A DNA stretch of 64,000 nt from assembly GCA_934338065.1 (NCBI GenBank), contig CAKRGX010000003.1:1-64000 (forward strand), written 5' to 3'. The notes beneath the pieces are model-generated. The model saw nothing but the letters and a program-made list of their open reading frames with translations. It searched no databases and was not told the DNA's origin. The position numbers and the translations under genes are program-made. This DNA comes from an uncultured Eubacterium sp. (GTDB taxonomy: Bacteria > Bacillota > Clostridia > Lachnospirales > Lachnospiraceae). Below, in pieces: positions 16,655-25,207 of this stretch (positions are counted from its first letter, which is position 1; the number at the start of each line of letters is the position of its first letter).

Positions 16655-17542
16655 ATGAAAGTACTAGTAACTGGCGTGAAAGGGCAATTGGGATATGATG
16701 TTGTCAACGAACTTACCTCCCGCGGTCACGAGGCTGTTGGTGTTGACATTGAGGAAATGGATATAACCGATCCGGACAATGTGCAGGATGTGATTCCTTC
16801 CTGTCATCCGGATGCCGTCATCCACTGTGCTGCCTGGACTGCCGTAGACGCTGCAGAAGACGAAGCAAACAGAGAACTTGTTAAACGGGTTAATAGTGAC
16901 GGAACAAAAACGATTGCCGGCATATGTAGAGATCTGGACATTCCACTCATGTATATCTCCACTGATTACGTCTTCGATGGAAAAGGTACAACTCCGTGGG
17001 AACCAGACCAGAAGGACTATGCGCCCCTCAATATTTATGGGCAGACAAAATTAGCCGGTGAACTGGCAATCAACGAATTGCTGGACAAGTTCTTTATCGT
17101 CCGCATTGCCTGGGTTTTCGGTGTACATGGCAATAATTTTATTAAAACCATGCTCAACGCAGGCGCCACTCATGATACACTGACAGTTGTTAATGACCAG
17201 ATCGGTACTCCGACCTATACGTACGATCTCGCACGGCTCCTCGTCGATATGATAGAGACAAAAAAATACGGTTACTACCATGCAACAAATGAAGGCGGCT
17301 ATATCAGCTGGTACGATTTTGCCTGTGAAATCTTCCGTCAGGCTGCCGCATTAGGGCACGCGTGTTATGACAGCAGCAACCTGACAGTAAAACCGGTATC
17401 TACTGCTGAATATGGTATTTCCAAGGCTGCCCGGCCATTTAACAGCAGACTTGACAAGCAAAAGCTGAGGCAGCAGGGATTCACTCCATTGCCGGATTGG
17501 AAGGATGCGCTGGCACGTTATCTGCAAACAATAGAAATATAA
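16655..17542 (+). CDS. rfbD: dTDP-4-dehydrorhamnose reductase
   Basis: RfbD/RmlD performs the last step to dTDP-L-rhamnose with NAD(P)H. The 295-residue protein has GVKGQLGYDV (nucleotide loop), STDYVFDG and YGQTKLAGE (catalytic Tyr and Lys). The ATG at 16655 is preferred over two TTG codons directly before it because of the GGAGAAAGGA ribosome site. In this operon rfbD precedes rfbC. Confidence 0.96.
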   Translation: MKVLVTGVKGQLGYDVVNELTSRGHEAVGVDIEEMDITDPDNVQDVIPSCHPDAVIHCAAWTAVDAAEDEANRELVKRVNSDGTKTIAGICRDLDIPLMYISTDYVFDGKGTTPWEPDQKDYAPLNIYGQTKLAGELAINELLDKFFIVRIAWVFGVHGNNFIKTMLNAGATHDTLTVVNDQIGTPTYTYDLARLLVDMIETKKYGYYHATNEGGYISWYDFACEIFRQAAALGHACYDSSNLTVKPVSTAEYGISKAARPFNSRLDKQKLRQQGFTPLPDWKDALARYLQTIEI

Positions 17543-17559
17543 AGATCAGGGGGAAAACA

Positions 17560-18171
17560 ATGGGACAGATAAAAGTAGAAAAAAATGTAGGTGAAATGGA
17601 AGGATTGTGCGTGATCACACCAACTGTACATGGTGATGAGCGCGGTTACTTCATGGAAACATATAATGAAAGCGATATGAAAGAAGCCGGATTAGATCTT
17701 GTTTTTGTTCAGGACAACCAGTCCAGTTCATCCAAAGGCGTTCTTCGCGGGCTTCATTATCAGAAAAATTATCCACAGGGAAAACTGGTCCGCGTCATCC
17801 GCGGTTCCGTATTCGACGTTGCTGTTGACCTTCGTAAGGGAAGCAAAACATTTGGAAAATGGTATGGAATAATACTTTCCGAAGAAAACAAGAAACAGTT
17901 TTATATTCCAAAGGGATTCGCACATGGCTATCTGGTTTTAAGCGAATGGGCTGAATTCTGCTACAAATGTACTGATTTCTATCATCCGGGGGACGACGGT
18001 GGTCTCACATGGAACGACCCTGATATTGGCATCAAATGGCCAGATGTTGTCGGCACCTATCCGGGAAACGGAGACTCCTCCGGTTATCATATGAGCGACG
18101 GAACACCGCTTAATATAAACGAGCGGGATGAAAACTGGCCGGGACTGACTGGGCAGACTGTGTTCTCATAA
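17560..18171 (+). CDS. rfbC: dTDP-4-dehydrorhamnose 3,5-epimerase
   Basis: RfbC/RmlC epimerises C3 and C5 of the 4-keto sugar. This cupin protein of 203 residues shows HGDERGYFMETY, LRGLHYQ with the catalytic His, and VFDVAVDLRKGS. The start at 17560 has AGGGGGAAAAC directly upstream; earlier in-frame starts would overlap rfbD. The C terminus is about 20 residues longer than in enterobacterial RmlC, as usual in Firmicutes. It is the last gene of the rfb operon and converges with tarJ. Confidence 0.95.
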   Translation: MGQIKVEKNVGEMEGLCVITPTVHGDERGYFMETYNESDMKEAGLDLVFVQDNQSSSSKGVLRGLHYQKNYPQGKLVRVIRGSVFDVAVDLRKGSKTFGKWYGIILSEENKKQFYIPKGFAHGYLVLSEWAEFCYKCTDFYHPGDDGGLTWNDPDIGIKWPDVVGTYPGNGDSSGYHMSDGTPLNINERDENWPGLTGQTVFS

Positions 18172-18190
18172 TAATGGAAAATAAAAATCA

Positions 18191-18240
18191 CAACACAGAA
18201 GAGGGGAATTCCTGCTCAGGAATTTCCCTCTTCTGTGTTG
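18191..18240. terminator. Long hairpin terminator shared by rfbC and tarJ
   Basis: A 22-bp stem with one G-U pair (18191-18212 with 18219-18240) encloses a 6-base loop. On the minus strand it is followed by TGATTTTTATTTT, so it ends the tarJ unit. The plus strand lacks a T-run, so for rfbC it would work only weakly. The TGA stop codon of tarJ (18216-18218) lies in the loop. Confidence 0.85.
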
Positions 18241-19292
18241 CACCCAATATCACACATCATAACTTTCACATAGTCATCCGTTTTATCCCTCATGATATGA
18301 AATCCTTTTTCTAACTCTATTAATGTCAAACGATGTGTGATCAACTCCGCAGGTGAAATTCTTTTTTCCTTTAGCCGATCCAGCACATAATGCCAATCAT
18401 CCTGTTTCTCGCATAAAAAAGAAGAATTCCACGTTCCTGTTACCGTGAGCTGATTGCGCAGAATCTTCCAATACACTGCCTTATCAAGCTTCATATCCGA
18501 ATAAGGATTTCCCAGCAGACACAACCGTCCTCCCGGTGCAGTAGTGTCAATCATCTGTGAAACCGTCTCATTTTTTCCCACACATTCAAATGAAACATCC
18601 GCCCCCGCAAAGCCGGTATGTTCCATCACCCATTGAGTAACATCCTCTGTTCTGCTGTCACAATAATGTTCTTCCGGAATTCCCATCTGATTAACCATTT
18701 TTTTCTGAAAATCCTTGTTTCCTATCACTAATATATTCTGTACTCCTGTTTCTATAAGGAACATAACAAGGAGAAGTCCGATCGTTCCAAGTCCACATAC
18801 CGACACCGTCTGATTCCCGTTCGGTAACCCCCGCCGCATGGCATGAATAGCTACTGCCATCGGCTCCAGCATAGCAGCTTCTTCAAACGAAACCTCCGAC
18901 GGCAATTCAATCAGATTATTCACCGGCACAGTCACATACTCAGAAAAAGCTCCATCTTCTCTAGAGCCCAGATAACTGTAGTCTCTACACATTTCGTATT
19001 GAGTCCTTTGGCAAGGCAGACATCTGCCACATGGTATCAACGGAAATACACCGACCCGCTTGCCCAGCCAACTGCGATCCACGTCCTCTCCGCAGCCAAC
19101 AACTACACCGGAAAACTCATGTCCAGGTATTAACGGATGCCGATGCGCTCCTGTCTGATAAATCCGTGGAATATCCGATCCACATATACCAGCCGCCCTC
19201 ACCTGAACCAAAACTTCTGCTGACCCCGGCACAGGTTTTTGGACCTCCTGCAGTCTGATATCATTCACTCCATGTAACACCCATGCCTTCAT
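18216..19292 (-). CDS. Zinc alcohol dehydrogenase, probable ribulose-5-phosphate reductase (TarJ-like)
   Basis: This is a 358-residue medium-chain dehydrogenase. It has catalytic-zinc residues in CGSD and GHE, a structural zinc set CGRCLPCQRTQYEMC, and the NAD loop CGLGTIGLL. Its start overlaps the end of a TarI-like gene by 4 bases, and a ribulose-phosphate epimerase lies just upstream. That set points to reduction of ribulose 5-phosphate to ribitol 5-phosphate for CDP-ribitol. A polyol-phosphate dehydrogenase of the galactitol type is the alternative. The last 7-8 codons form one arm of the terminator hairpin. Confidence 0.75.
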   Translation of the reverse strand: MKAWVLHGVNDIRLQEVQKPVPGSAEVLVQVRAAGICGSDIPRIYQTGAHRHPLIPGHEFSGVVVGCGEDVDRSWLGKRVGVFPLIPCGRCLPCQRTQYEMCRDYSYLGSREDGAFSEYVTVPVNNLIELPSEVSFEEAAMLEPMAVAIHAMRRGLPNGNQTVSVCGLGTIGLLLVMFLIETGVQNILVIGNKDFQKKMVNQMGIPEEHYCDSRTEDVTQWVMEHTGFAGADVSFECVGKNETVSQMIDTTAPGGRLCLLGNPYSDMKLDKAVYWKILRNQLTVTGTWNSSFLCEKQDDWHYVLDRLKEKRISPAELITHRLTLIELEKGFHIMRDKTDDYVKVMMCDIGCNTEEGNS

Positions 19293-20002
19293 ACTCCTAT
19301 CTCCTCCGCTCTGTCATCCATAATCTTTTTAAAATTATCCAGATCTGTCCTCGTTGTAATCTTAAAATTTGTTTCCTCGCCCGGTATCATAACAATATCC
19401 AGTCCAGCCATGATTGCCGGCTCCGTCGAGCCGCATATTTGTTTTAATACGTCTGCCGGCAAAAGTTGATTGGCTTCATAATACTTCTCAACAGAAAATA
19501 ATTCGGGTGCCTGTCCGGCAAATATCTTCTCCCGTTCCAGCAATTTACTGACAACAGCTCCATCCCTGCTATAATAAACCGTATCCTTCATCGGAAGAAC
19601 CGGCATAACACCATCATGTCCCTTAGCAGCTTCAAAACATGCCTGAATCTGTGTACCACTTAACAGTGGTCTTGCTGCATCATGAATCAAAACCATGTCA
19701 TCCCTGCCGGTATACGCAAGCATATCCTCTAACCCATGTAAGATAGAAAACTGCCGGTTCTCTCCTGGCAGCGAAAAGCCCTGAAACTTTTTCTTTTTAT
19801 CATAAAAAGGCAGCCACTCTTCAATCTGTGCCTGCCACTCGTCTTCAGCTACAATCTGTATCGCATCAATCCACTCTGACTGGGACAAAGTCTCAATACA
19901 AAAGGAAATAATCGGTCTTCCCCCGACTTCCAGATACTGCTTCGGTATGTCTGCCCCCAGACGAGTTCCTACACCGCCAGACAAAATCAACGCAACGTTC
20001 AC
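19289..20002 (-). CDS. IspD-family cytidylyltransferase, probable ribitol-5-phosphate type (TarI-like)
   Basis: This 237-residue nucleotidyltransferase has the IspD/TarI loop SGGVGTRLGADIPKQY and LIHDAARPL. Family members activate either methylerythritol phosphate (IspD) or ribitol 5-phosphate (TarI/Bcs1) with CTP. The overlap with a dehydrogenase gene and the upstream pentulose epimerase favour TarI and so CDP-ribitol. The likely consumers are the three LicD proteins at 38.9-46.0 kb, since LicD relatives such as FKTN and FKRP use CDP-ribitol. Confidence 0.78.
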   Translation of the reverse strand: MNVALILSGGVGTRLGADIPKQYLEVGGRPIISFCIETLSQSEWIDAIQIVAEDEWQAQIEEWLPFYDKKKKFQGFSLPGENRQFSILHGLEDMLAYTGRDDMVLIHDAARPLLSGTQIQACFEAAKGHDGVMPVLPMKDTVYYSRDGAVVSKLLEREKIFAGQAPELFSVEKYYEANQLLPADVLKQICGSTEPAIMAGLDIVMIPGEETNFKITTRTDLDNFKKIMDDRAEEIGV

Positions 20003-20014
20003 ACTATCACACTC

Positions 20015-20677
20015 CTAAATGTCAAGGCAACGGATATCCCGCAAAATATCGGCATAGGATTGGTCTTTGCCAAACAACAATGTCGTTCCCAGCACAAATC
20101 CACGAACCCCTTTCGGAGCAAATTCCAGAATACGTTCCGCTCCGCATGCACCATCCCAGTATATTTCAAAGTCCATCTTTTCCTTCAACTCAAGCAGCCG
20201 CAGGATCTTATTCCCCACATAAGGCAGATACATCTGCCCGGCATTCCCCGGATTAACCGACATAACCAAAACCTTTTTTACAATCTGAAGCATCTCCATC
20301 ACCGTCTCAATCGATGTCCCCGGATTGATGGCAATGCCAGGAATCATATCTGCATCAATAATCTGCTGCAATGTCGTTGACGGATGATACTCTGCCTCAG
20401 GATGAATATACACCGTATCTCCTTTTCTCAAATTCCGCAAAAACAGACCTATATGCGTATTCGGATGTTCAATCATCAAGTGAACATCCAACGGTACCTC
20501 CGTCGCTTTTGCTATGTAACACATATCATTTAAGGACATAGCAAAATTAGGTACATAGCGTCCATCCATAATATCAATATGAAAGGAATCAATGCCCGCT
20601 CTTTCCAGGTCCCGTACTTCTTTTTCTAAATTGCCATAATTGGCACACATCATTGATGCTGTAAGTTCAAAATTCAT
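20015..20677 (-). CDS. Ribulose-phosphate 3-epimerase family protein
   Basis: This 220-residue TIM barrel shows the metal and substrate motifs of Rpe: HIDIMDGRYVPNF, DVHLMIEHP and MSVNPGNAGQ (the usual form is VNPGFGGQ). WDGACG stands where Rpe has its second catalytic Asp. The changes at the phosphate loop suggest a specialised paralogue rather than the housekeeping enzyme. It heads a three-gene unit with TarI- and TarJ-like genes, so its job is probably to supply ribulose 5-phosphate. It has its own sigma-A promoter. Confidence 0.82.
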   Translation of the reverse strand: MNFELTASMMCANYGNLEKEVRDLERAGIDSFHIDIMDGRYVPNFAMSLNDMCYIAKATEVPLDVHLMIEHPNTHIGLFLRNLRKGDTVYIHPEAEYHPSTTLQQIIDADMIPGIAINPGTSIETVMEMLQIVKKVLVMSVNPGNAGQMYLPYVGNKILRLLELKEKMDFEIYWDGACGAERILEFAPKGVRGFVLGTTLLFGKDQSYADILRDIRCLDI

Positions 20678-20756
20678 AAGTATCTCTCCGATTTAGAAAT
20701 GTTTTTTTGTACACATGTAAAGCAGAATCATTCTCTCTATTTATTTACTTTCTCAT

Positions 20757-20785
20757 ATAGTAACGCAGAAAAATTCTATTGTCAA
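20757..20785 (-). promoter_or_regulatory. Sigma-A promoter of the rpe-tarI-tarJ unit
   Basis: On the minus strand TTGACA (20780-20785) and TACTAT (20757-20762) are separated by 17 bases, 80 bases before the epimerase start. It makes the CDP-ribitol genes independent of the sigma-D glycan operon upstream. Confidence 0.75.
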
Positions 20786-20798
20786 GATTCTTTACAGA

Positions 20799-21884
20799 TC
20801 AGGTCAGAAACCGGCATCCGGCATGTGCTATGTTCAGCTTATCCTTATTTGCCATAAAATACAACGTGCATAAAGTCTCACCTACATACCCGATATAGCG
20901 ATCGGCCCGATCAGCTCCCTTCGGAACACTAAGGTCTTCCACCCGCTCAAGAATAGGAAAAAGCCACTCACAATATTCAGTGAGTACTTTTTCTTTTGCC
21001 AGTACAATATTATAATTATAAAAATATCTTTGCTTTAATAACTCAGCCAAATCATCCTGATATTCCGGATGAAGCTGCTGTATTGCTTTGCCTACAGCCT
21101 CCCAATCTTCACTTTTCAAATACCGCTCGTGATGCGCCTCAATGTTCGGCTCATAAGGCATAGGAAATGGCAGTACCACATCAATATCATTATCTGGCAA
21201 TCGCAAAATATCATCTTCTGACAATTCTAATATTCTTCGATAATGCACTAAGCCGTAATAAACATCTTCCTTTTCCTTTGCAGAATCCTGCAAACCATTT
21301 TTCCATAACCAATATAATGCGGTAAGTTCTGAATAGTTCACATTTTTGTGCGAAATGTTATCGCCCTCGCAGTCTACAATATCTGCTACTCGTTCTTCGC
21401 AAAGAGCCGCACCGACCTGAACCGGTGAGATCCACGATGGAATTTCATAGGAACTGTTCAGTTCTTTATCCCGGTAAAACTTTGCCATATACATGCGAAT
21501 GTCGGCAGAATGATATCCGACAGGGAACGAGGCCAGTGGCATAAACGTTCCCTCTGCTGCATAATAATAACTCATCAACTGCGCCCATCGAGTCGATGTC
21601 AAGCGAACATGACTGCACAGACCACATTGGTCCAGACTCCTTTCAATCTCCGGCATTACGTTTTCCGGTGTTGCAATAAGGATTTCCGTATTATTCTTTT
21701 CCTGTTCTGTGAACTCCTTTACGTATTGCTTTAATTCCATTACCGGAAGTCCCAGCAAACCGGGGGGATTAATCCCCTGCTCGGAAACAAGGAAGCAAGT
21801 GATTTGCTTCTCCGGGTAAAGGTTATGTATCGCCTCATAAGTACTAAGAGCAATACTCTGAGCGCCAAAAATTGTTAAGTTCAT
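20799..21884 (-). CDS. DUF4422 glycosyltransferase-like protein with N-terminal Rossmann-like domain
   Basis: This 361-residue protein matches the DUF4422 family of polysaccharide and glycan clusters (QVGAALCEERVADIVD, then SELTALYWLWKN and GLVHYRRILEL; from about residue 145 on). Residues 1-100 form a separate domain that begins LTIFGAQSIALSTYEAI, a variant of the IYGAG domain found on its neighbours. It is the last gene of the glycan operon. The paralogue upstream has the same two-domain order. Base composition here is closer to the flanking genes than to the AT-rich genes upstream. Confidence 0.75.
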   Translation of the reverse strand: MNLTIFGAQSIALSTYEAIHNLYPEKQITCFLVSEQGINPPGLLGLPVMELKQYVKEFTEQEKNNTEILIATPENVMPEIERSLDQCGLCSHVRLTSTRWAQLMSYYYAAEGTFMPLASFPVGYHSADIRMYMAKFYRDKELNSSYEIPSWISPVQVGAALCEERVADIVDCEGDNISHKNVNYSELTALYWLWKNGLQDSAKEKEDVYYGLVHYRRILELSEDDILRLPDNDIDVVLPFPMPYEPNIEAHHERYLKSEDWEAVGKAIQQLHPEYQDDLAELLKQRYFYNYNIVLAKEKVLTEYCEWLFPILERVEDLSVPKGADRADRYIGYVGETLCTLYFMANKDKLNIAHAGCRFLT

Positions 21885-21929
21885 TTGTTCATCTCCTCAT
21901 AGTATAATCTAGACATTTCTTGTATATCT

Positions 21930-23027
21930 TTATATACTCTCTATAAAATGCTTTTCTGCAACAGTAATCTTATATTGTTTATTATGGACCAAAAAGATTG
22001 TCAACAATCGTTCTGCTAAAAAACCTGCATATCGATTTTGATATACATCATCTTTCTTGCCAATTCTCTCTTCACAATAATCAAGAATATCAAAAAGCCA
22101 CTTACAATAATTATCAAAAATTTCTTTTCTTGCAATAAACATATTGTATGCATAATAACATATACCATTTTGTACTGCCTTTGCAGCATCTAAATATTGA
22201 GGATATATGTTCTCAATTGCTTCAAGCATAATTTCCCAATCCTTAATATCATGATCAAGTTCATATTGCTTTCTTACGGTATTAAAGTTCACAACCGGTA
22301 TAGTAACCACTACATCAACGGTTGCAGAGGTTATTTTTTCTACTTCCATTTCCGTCAACTCAAATCTTCTACGATAATGACTCAATCCGACAAAATCTGA
22401 TGTGTCATTCTTCCATATCCAATACAATGCAGTCAATTCACAATACTGTTTATTTTTTCTGGAAATATTATCACCATAATCGTCTCTTACTTTATACGGA
22501 TGTATATCGCATAGCGCAGCGCCAACTTGAATTGAAATTTCATATTCTTTATCTATTACTTTTTCTTTTAATTCTCTGTCAGCAAAACTATGAACAACAT
22601 ATAAAGAGAATTTCTTTTTTTCAGCTTTATTTAATGGTTCTAATGATATTCCCTCTGTAATTTCATGCACCCTCATCCAATCTTCTCTAATTTGACACCA
22701 TAAATCACAATCAAAAGAAATCGGAATAATATTTGTGACTCCAGCCTTAACTAAATCATTTATAGCTTTGCTAATGTATTTTTCGTGTAAAGCAACCAGA
22801 AACAATTCATCTTTCATATATTTAACATGTTTTAAATCAACTACCGGTACCCCATTTATTGATGATGGATTACCTGATAGATCGTTTACAACAAATGAAT
22901 CTATTTTCTTATTAAATGGTTCTTGTGAAAGACATTTTAGCAGAGAACGTCCCATCATACCAGCCCCATAAATAGTTACCGATGATGCGGCGCATATTTT
23001 TTTTATATGATCATTAATTTCACTCAT
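21930..23027 (-). CDS. DUF4422 glycosyltransferase-like protein with N-terminal Rossmann-like domain
   Basis: At 365 residues it is a paralogue of the gene downstream. The N-terminal domain (about 15-110) begins VTIYGAGMMGRSLLKCL. The DUF4422 domain (about 150-365) has IQVGAALCDIHPYKVRDDYGD, SRKNKQYCELTALYWIWKN and GLSHYRRRFEL. DUF4422 proteins are predicted glycosyltransferases acting in the cytoplasm. The start overlaps the stop of the preceding GT2 gene by 4 bases (ATGA), which suggests coupled translation. A GGGGG ribosome site precedes it. Confidence 0.75.
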   Translation of the reverse strand: MSEINDHIKKICAASSVTIYGAGMMGRSLLKCLSQEPFNKKIDSFVVNDLSGNPSSINGVPVVDLKHVKYMKDELFLVALHEKYISKAINDLVKAGVTNIIPISFDCDLWCQIREDWMRVHEITEGISLEPLNKAEKKKFSLYVVHSFADRELKEKVIDKEYEISIQVGAALCDIHPYKVRDDYGDNISRKNKQYCELTALYWIWKNDTSDFVGLSHYRRRFELTEMEVEKITSATVDVVVTIPVVNFNTVRKQYELDHDIKDWEIMLEAIENIYPQYLDAAKAVQNGICYYAYNMFIARKEIFDNYCKWLFDILDYCEERIGKKDDVYQNRYAGFLAERLLTIFLVHNKQYKITVAEKHFIESI

Positions 23028-24202
23028 GTGGTTTTCCCCCGTTCATTGTACAATATAATTTTGTCCGCACTTATGCCAAGTTTAATATAATCCTCATAAA
23101 CTTTATTACATACATATTGGCTTTCAATAGCAATGATTATATAATCACAATTTTTATTAACAACTTTATGTGGGCGCAAAATACAACAATCTATCCCCTC
23201 TACATAATCAATATTTTTATCTACCCATGCAACGATTTCACAATATCCAGACTGTTTAATTTGCATATAATAGGCCTTTCCAACATTTCCCGCTCCATAT
23301 AATATAATTTTAGAACCTTTTTCAACCTGTTTAAATGGAAAAACAAATTGATTTGACTGGATATAATTTAGAGGGTCTCGTTTCCATACCATCGTCAAAA
23401 AATAATCCCTTAGCTGTGGTAACATTATTTTTTTATATTTTGTTTTTGAAAAAAAATCATAAAGCCATGTATACAACCATGATGCGTTGCAATATGCGTC
23501 GTCGCGTTTTTGTGTACATATTGATCCTTTATGAATCATATATTGATACCCGCAATAATCACTGACTACAATCTTTTTACATTGAATTAAATAAGGGAAC
23601 AATATGGCAACATCCTCACCATCATAGATACGTTTATCTACAGCCAGCATCAATGGAACCAGTTGTTCTTTTTTGTAAATCTTATTACAAGCATATGGTA
23701 ATATTCCTAACTTAAACGGTATCGCATAGCATAGCATTTTGCAAAATAGTTTTCTCAACTCATCATTACCTGAATATATTCCAGGTAATACATTATTTTT
23801 TTCCTCAAAAACTCTATAATCCTCATCTGCGTAAATTTTACTGATTCCTGCCGCTATGATATCTGCATCCCCCATTTCGTCCATCATCCTGGTAATATAA
23901 TCCTCCTCAACCCAGTCATCGGCGTCAACAAACGATATATAATCAGCAGAAGCTTTTTTCACCCCTTCCAGCCTGGCTATAGCTGTTCCCTCGTTCTTCT
24001 TATCAATATATCTGATGTTTTTGTATTTTTTTTGATATTCTAAACATTTTATAGGAGTTTGATCATCCGATCCATCATTTACAAGAATAATTTCCACATG
24101 AGAATATGTCTGTTTTAAAAGACTACTAACACATTTATCAATACAATTCTCTCCATTGTAAATTGGGACAACCACTGTAACCTTTTTATCTTCAAATTTC
24201 AT
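23024..24202 (-). CDS. GT2 glycosyltransferase with C-terminal Rossmann-like domain
   Basis: This is a 392-residue protein. Residues 1-230 are a family 2 GT-A transferase (VTVVVPIYNGENCIDKCVSS, LVNDGSDDQT, and the DXD motif in FVDADDWVEED). About residues 295-390 form a separate domain beginning KIILYGAGNVGKAYYMQI, with the following acidic AWVDKN segment typical of the accessory domain shared in this cluster. Here the domain is at the C terminus, whereas in its neighbours it is at the N terminus. No membrane segments are seen, so it is cytoplasmic. Donor and acceptor are unknown. Confidence 0.85.
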   Translation of the reverse strand: MKFEDKKVTVVVPIYNGENCIDKCVSSLLKQTYSHVEIILVNDGSDDQTPIKCLEYQKKYKNIRYIDKKNEGTAIARLEGVKKASADYISFVDADDWVEEDYITRMMDEMGDADIIAAGISKIYADEDYRVFEEKNNVLPGIYSGNDELRKLFCKMLCYAIPFKLGILPYACNKIYKKEQLVPLMLAVDKRIYDGEDVAILFPYLIQCKKIVVSDYCGYQYMIHKGSICTQKRDDAYCNASWLYTWLYDFFSKTKYKKIMLPQLRDYFLTMVWKRDPLNYIQSNQFVFPFKQVEKGSKIILYGAGNVGKAYYMQIKQSGYCEIVAWVDKNIDYVEGIDCCILRPHKVVNKNCDYIIIAIESQYVCNKVYEDYIKLGISADKIILYNERGKTT

Positions 24203-24230
24203 ACTATTTCCTCATATCACAACATTGTCA

Positions 24231-25175
24231 TCATTGCCATAAAAAAAATGCCTGTCCTACTTTATCTCCAAAACTTTTCCTGCACATAATTCCTATTTCC
24301 GTTGCATTGTCTTTTTTCAAAGTAACCGCTTGTATTGATATCTCTTTTAATATTTTATACAGATTCTTTATTTCCTCTCTACTTTTCAACTCTGCTTTTC
24401 CTTCTTTATACGCTTCAAATAAAACCGCATACTGTTCTTCTGACAGCATAAATCCACTTTTTGAAAGCGCAATCCTCTGTGTCTCACTTATTACTTTTCT
24501 ACGTTCTTCCGAATGATATTCCATTGCTAAAGAACATGCATTATTGGCATGAATTCTATGATATAATAGAACGTCATCAATGATACCAAAATTGGCACCG
24601 TTAACAAGACACTCTACCCAAAATCTATAATCCTCTGCCCCGTACATGTTGTCTCTGTATGTAATTTCTTTTGAGTCCAAAAAGCATTTCCGTATTAGTG
24701 TGCTGCCATTAGGTATACAATTCCCCAGCAATTGTCTGGCTTTCAAGTACAAAGGGTTTAAAAATGAATACATAACATGTGAACTCACTTCATCTTTCTC
24801 GTCAATTTCCAACATGTGTCCCAATACAATATCCACGTCTGAGTGTTGCTCCATAAATTTTACTTCTTTTTCAATTCGGTCTTTAGGAGCAAGATCGTCA
24901 TCATCCATCAATGCAATATACTCCCCCGATGCTACAGATATTGCCCTGTTTCTTGTATACGCAATACCTTGATTCTTTTTATTTTTTAGTATTTTTAATC
25001 TGTTATCCCTAAATTTTTCAACAATTGACAGACTAGAGTCCGTTGAGCCGTCATCTATAACGATTACCTCTATATCTTTATATGTTTGATTCAAAATACA
25101 TTCCAATGTACTTTTCACAAATTTTTCTGCATTAAACAATGGTATAACGACTGACACCTTAACATTTCTATTCAT
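24231..25175 (-). CDS. GT2 family glycosyltransferase
   Basis: This 314-residue GT-A enzyme shows VSVVIPLFNAEKFVKSTLEC, VIDDGSTDSS and DDDDLAPKDR (the metal-binding DXD region), followed by WVECLVNGANF. It is soluble, with a helical C terminus and no accessory Rossmann domain. GGAGG lies 5 bases upstream of ATG. It sits between the GT2-Rossmann gene and the FkbM methyltransferase. The sugar transferred cannot be told from sequence. Confidence 0.88.
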   Translation of the reverse strand: MNRNVKVSVVIPLFNAEKFVKSTLECILNQTYKDIEVIVIDDGSTDSSLSIVEKFRDNRLKILKNKKNQGIAYTRNRAISVASGEYIALMDDDDLAPKDRIEKEVKFMEQHSDVDIVLGHMLEIDEKDEVSSHVMYSFLNPLYLKARQLLGNCIPNGSTLIRKCFLDSKEITYRDNMYGAEDYRFWVECLVNGANFGIIDDVLLYHRIHANNACSLAMEYHSEERRKVISETQRIALSKSGFMLSEEQYAVLFEAYKEGKAELKSREEIKNLYKILKEISIQAVTLKKDNATEIGIMCRKSFGDKVGQAFFLWQ

Positions 25176-25207
25176 ATAACCTCCAAAAAAAACAACATCT
25201 GATACAA

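Noticed and set aside
19289..20002. IspD (methylerythritol phosphate pathway) for the cytidylyltransferase gene.
   Set aside because: The overlap with a TarJ-like dehydrogenase and the neighbouring pentulose epimerase fit ribitol-5-phosphate activation better; an ispD paralogue cannot be excluded from sequence alone.
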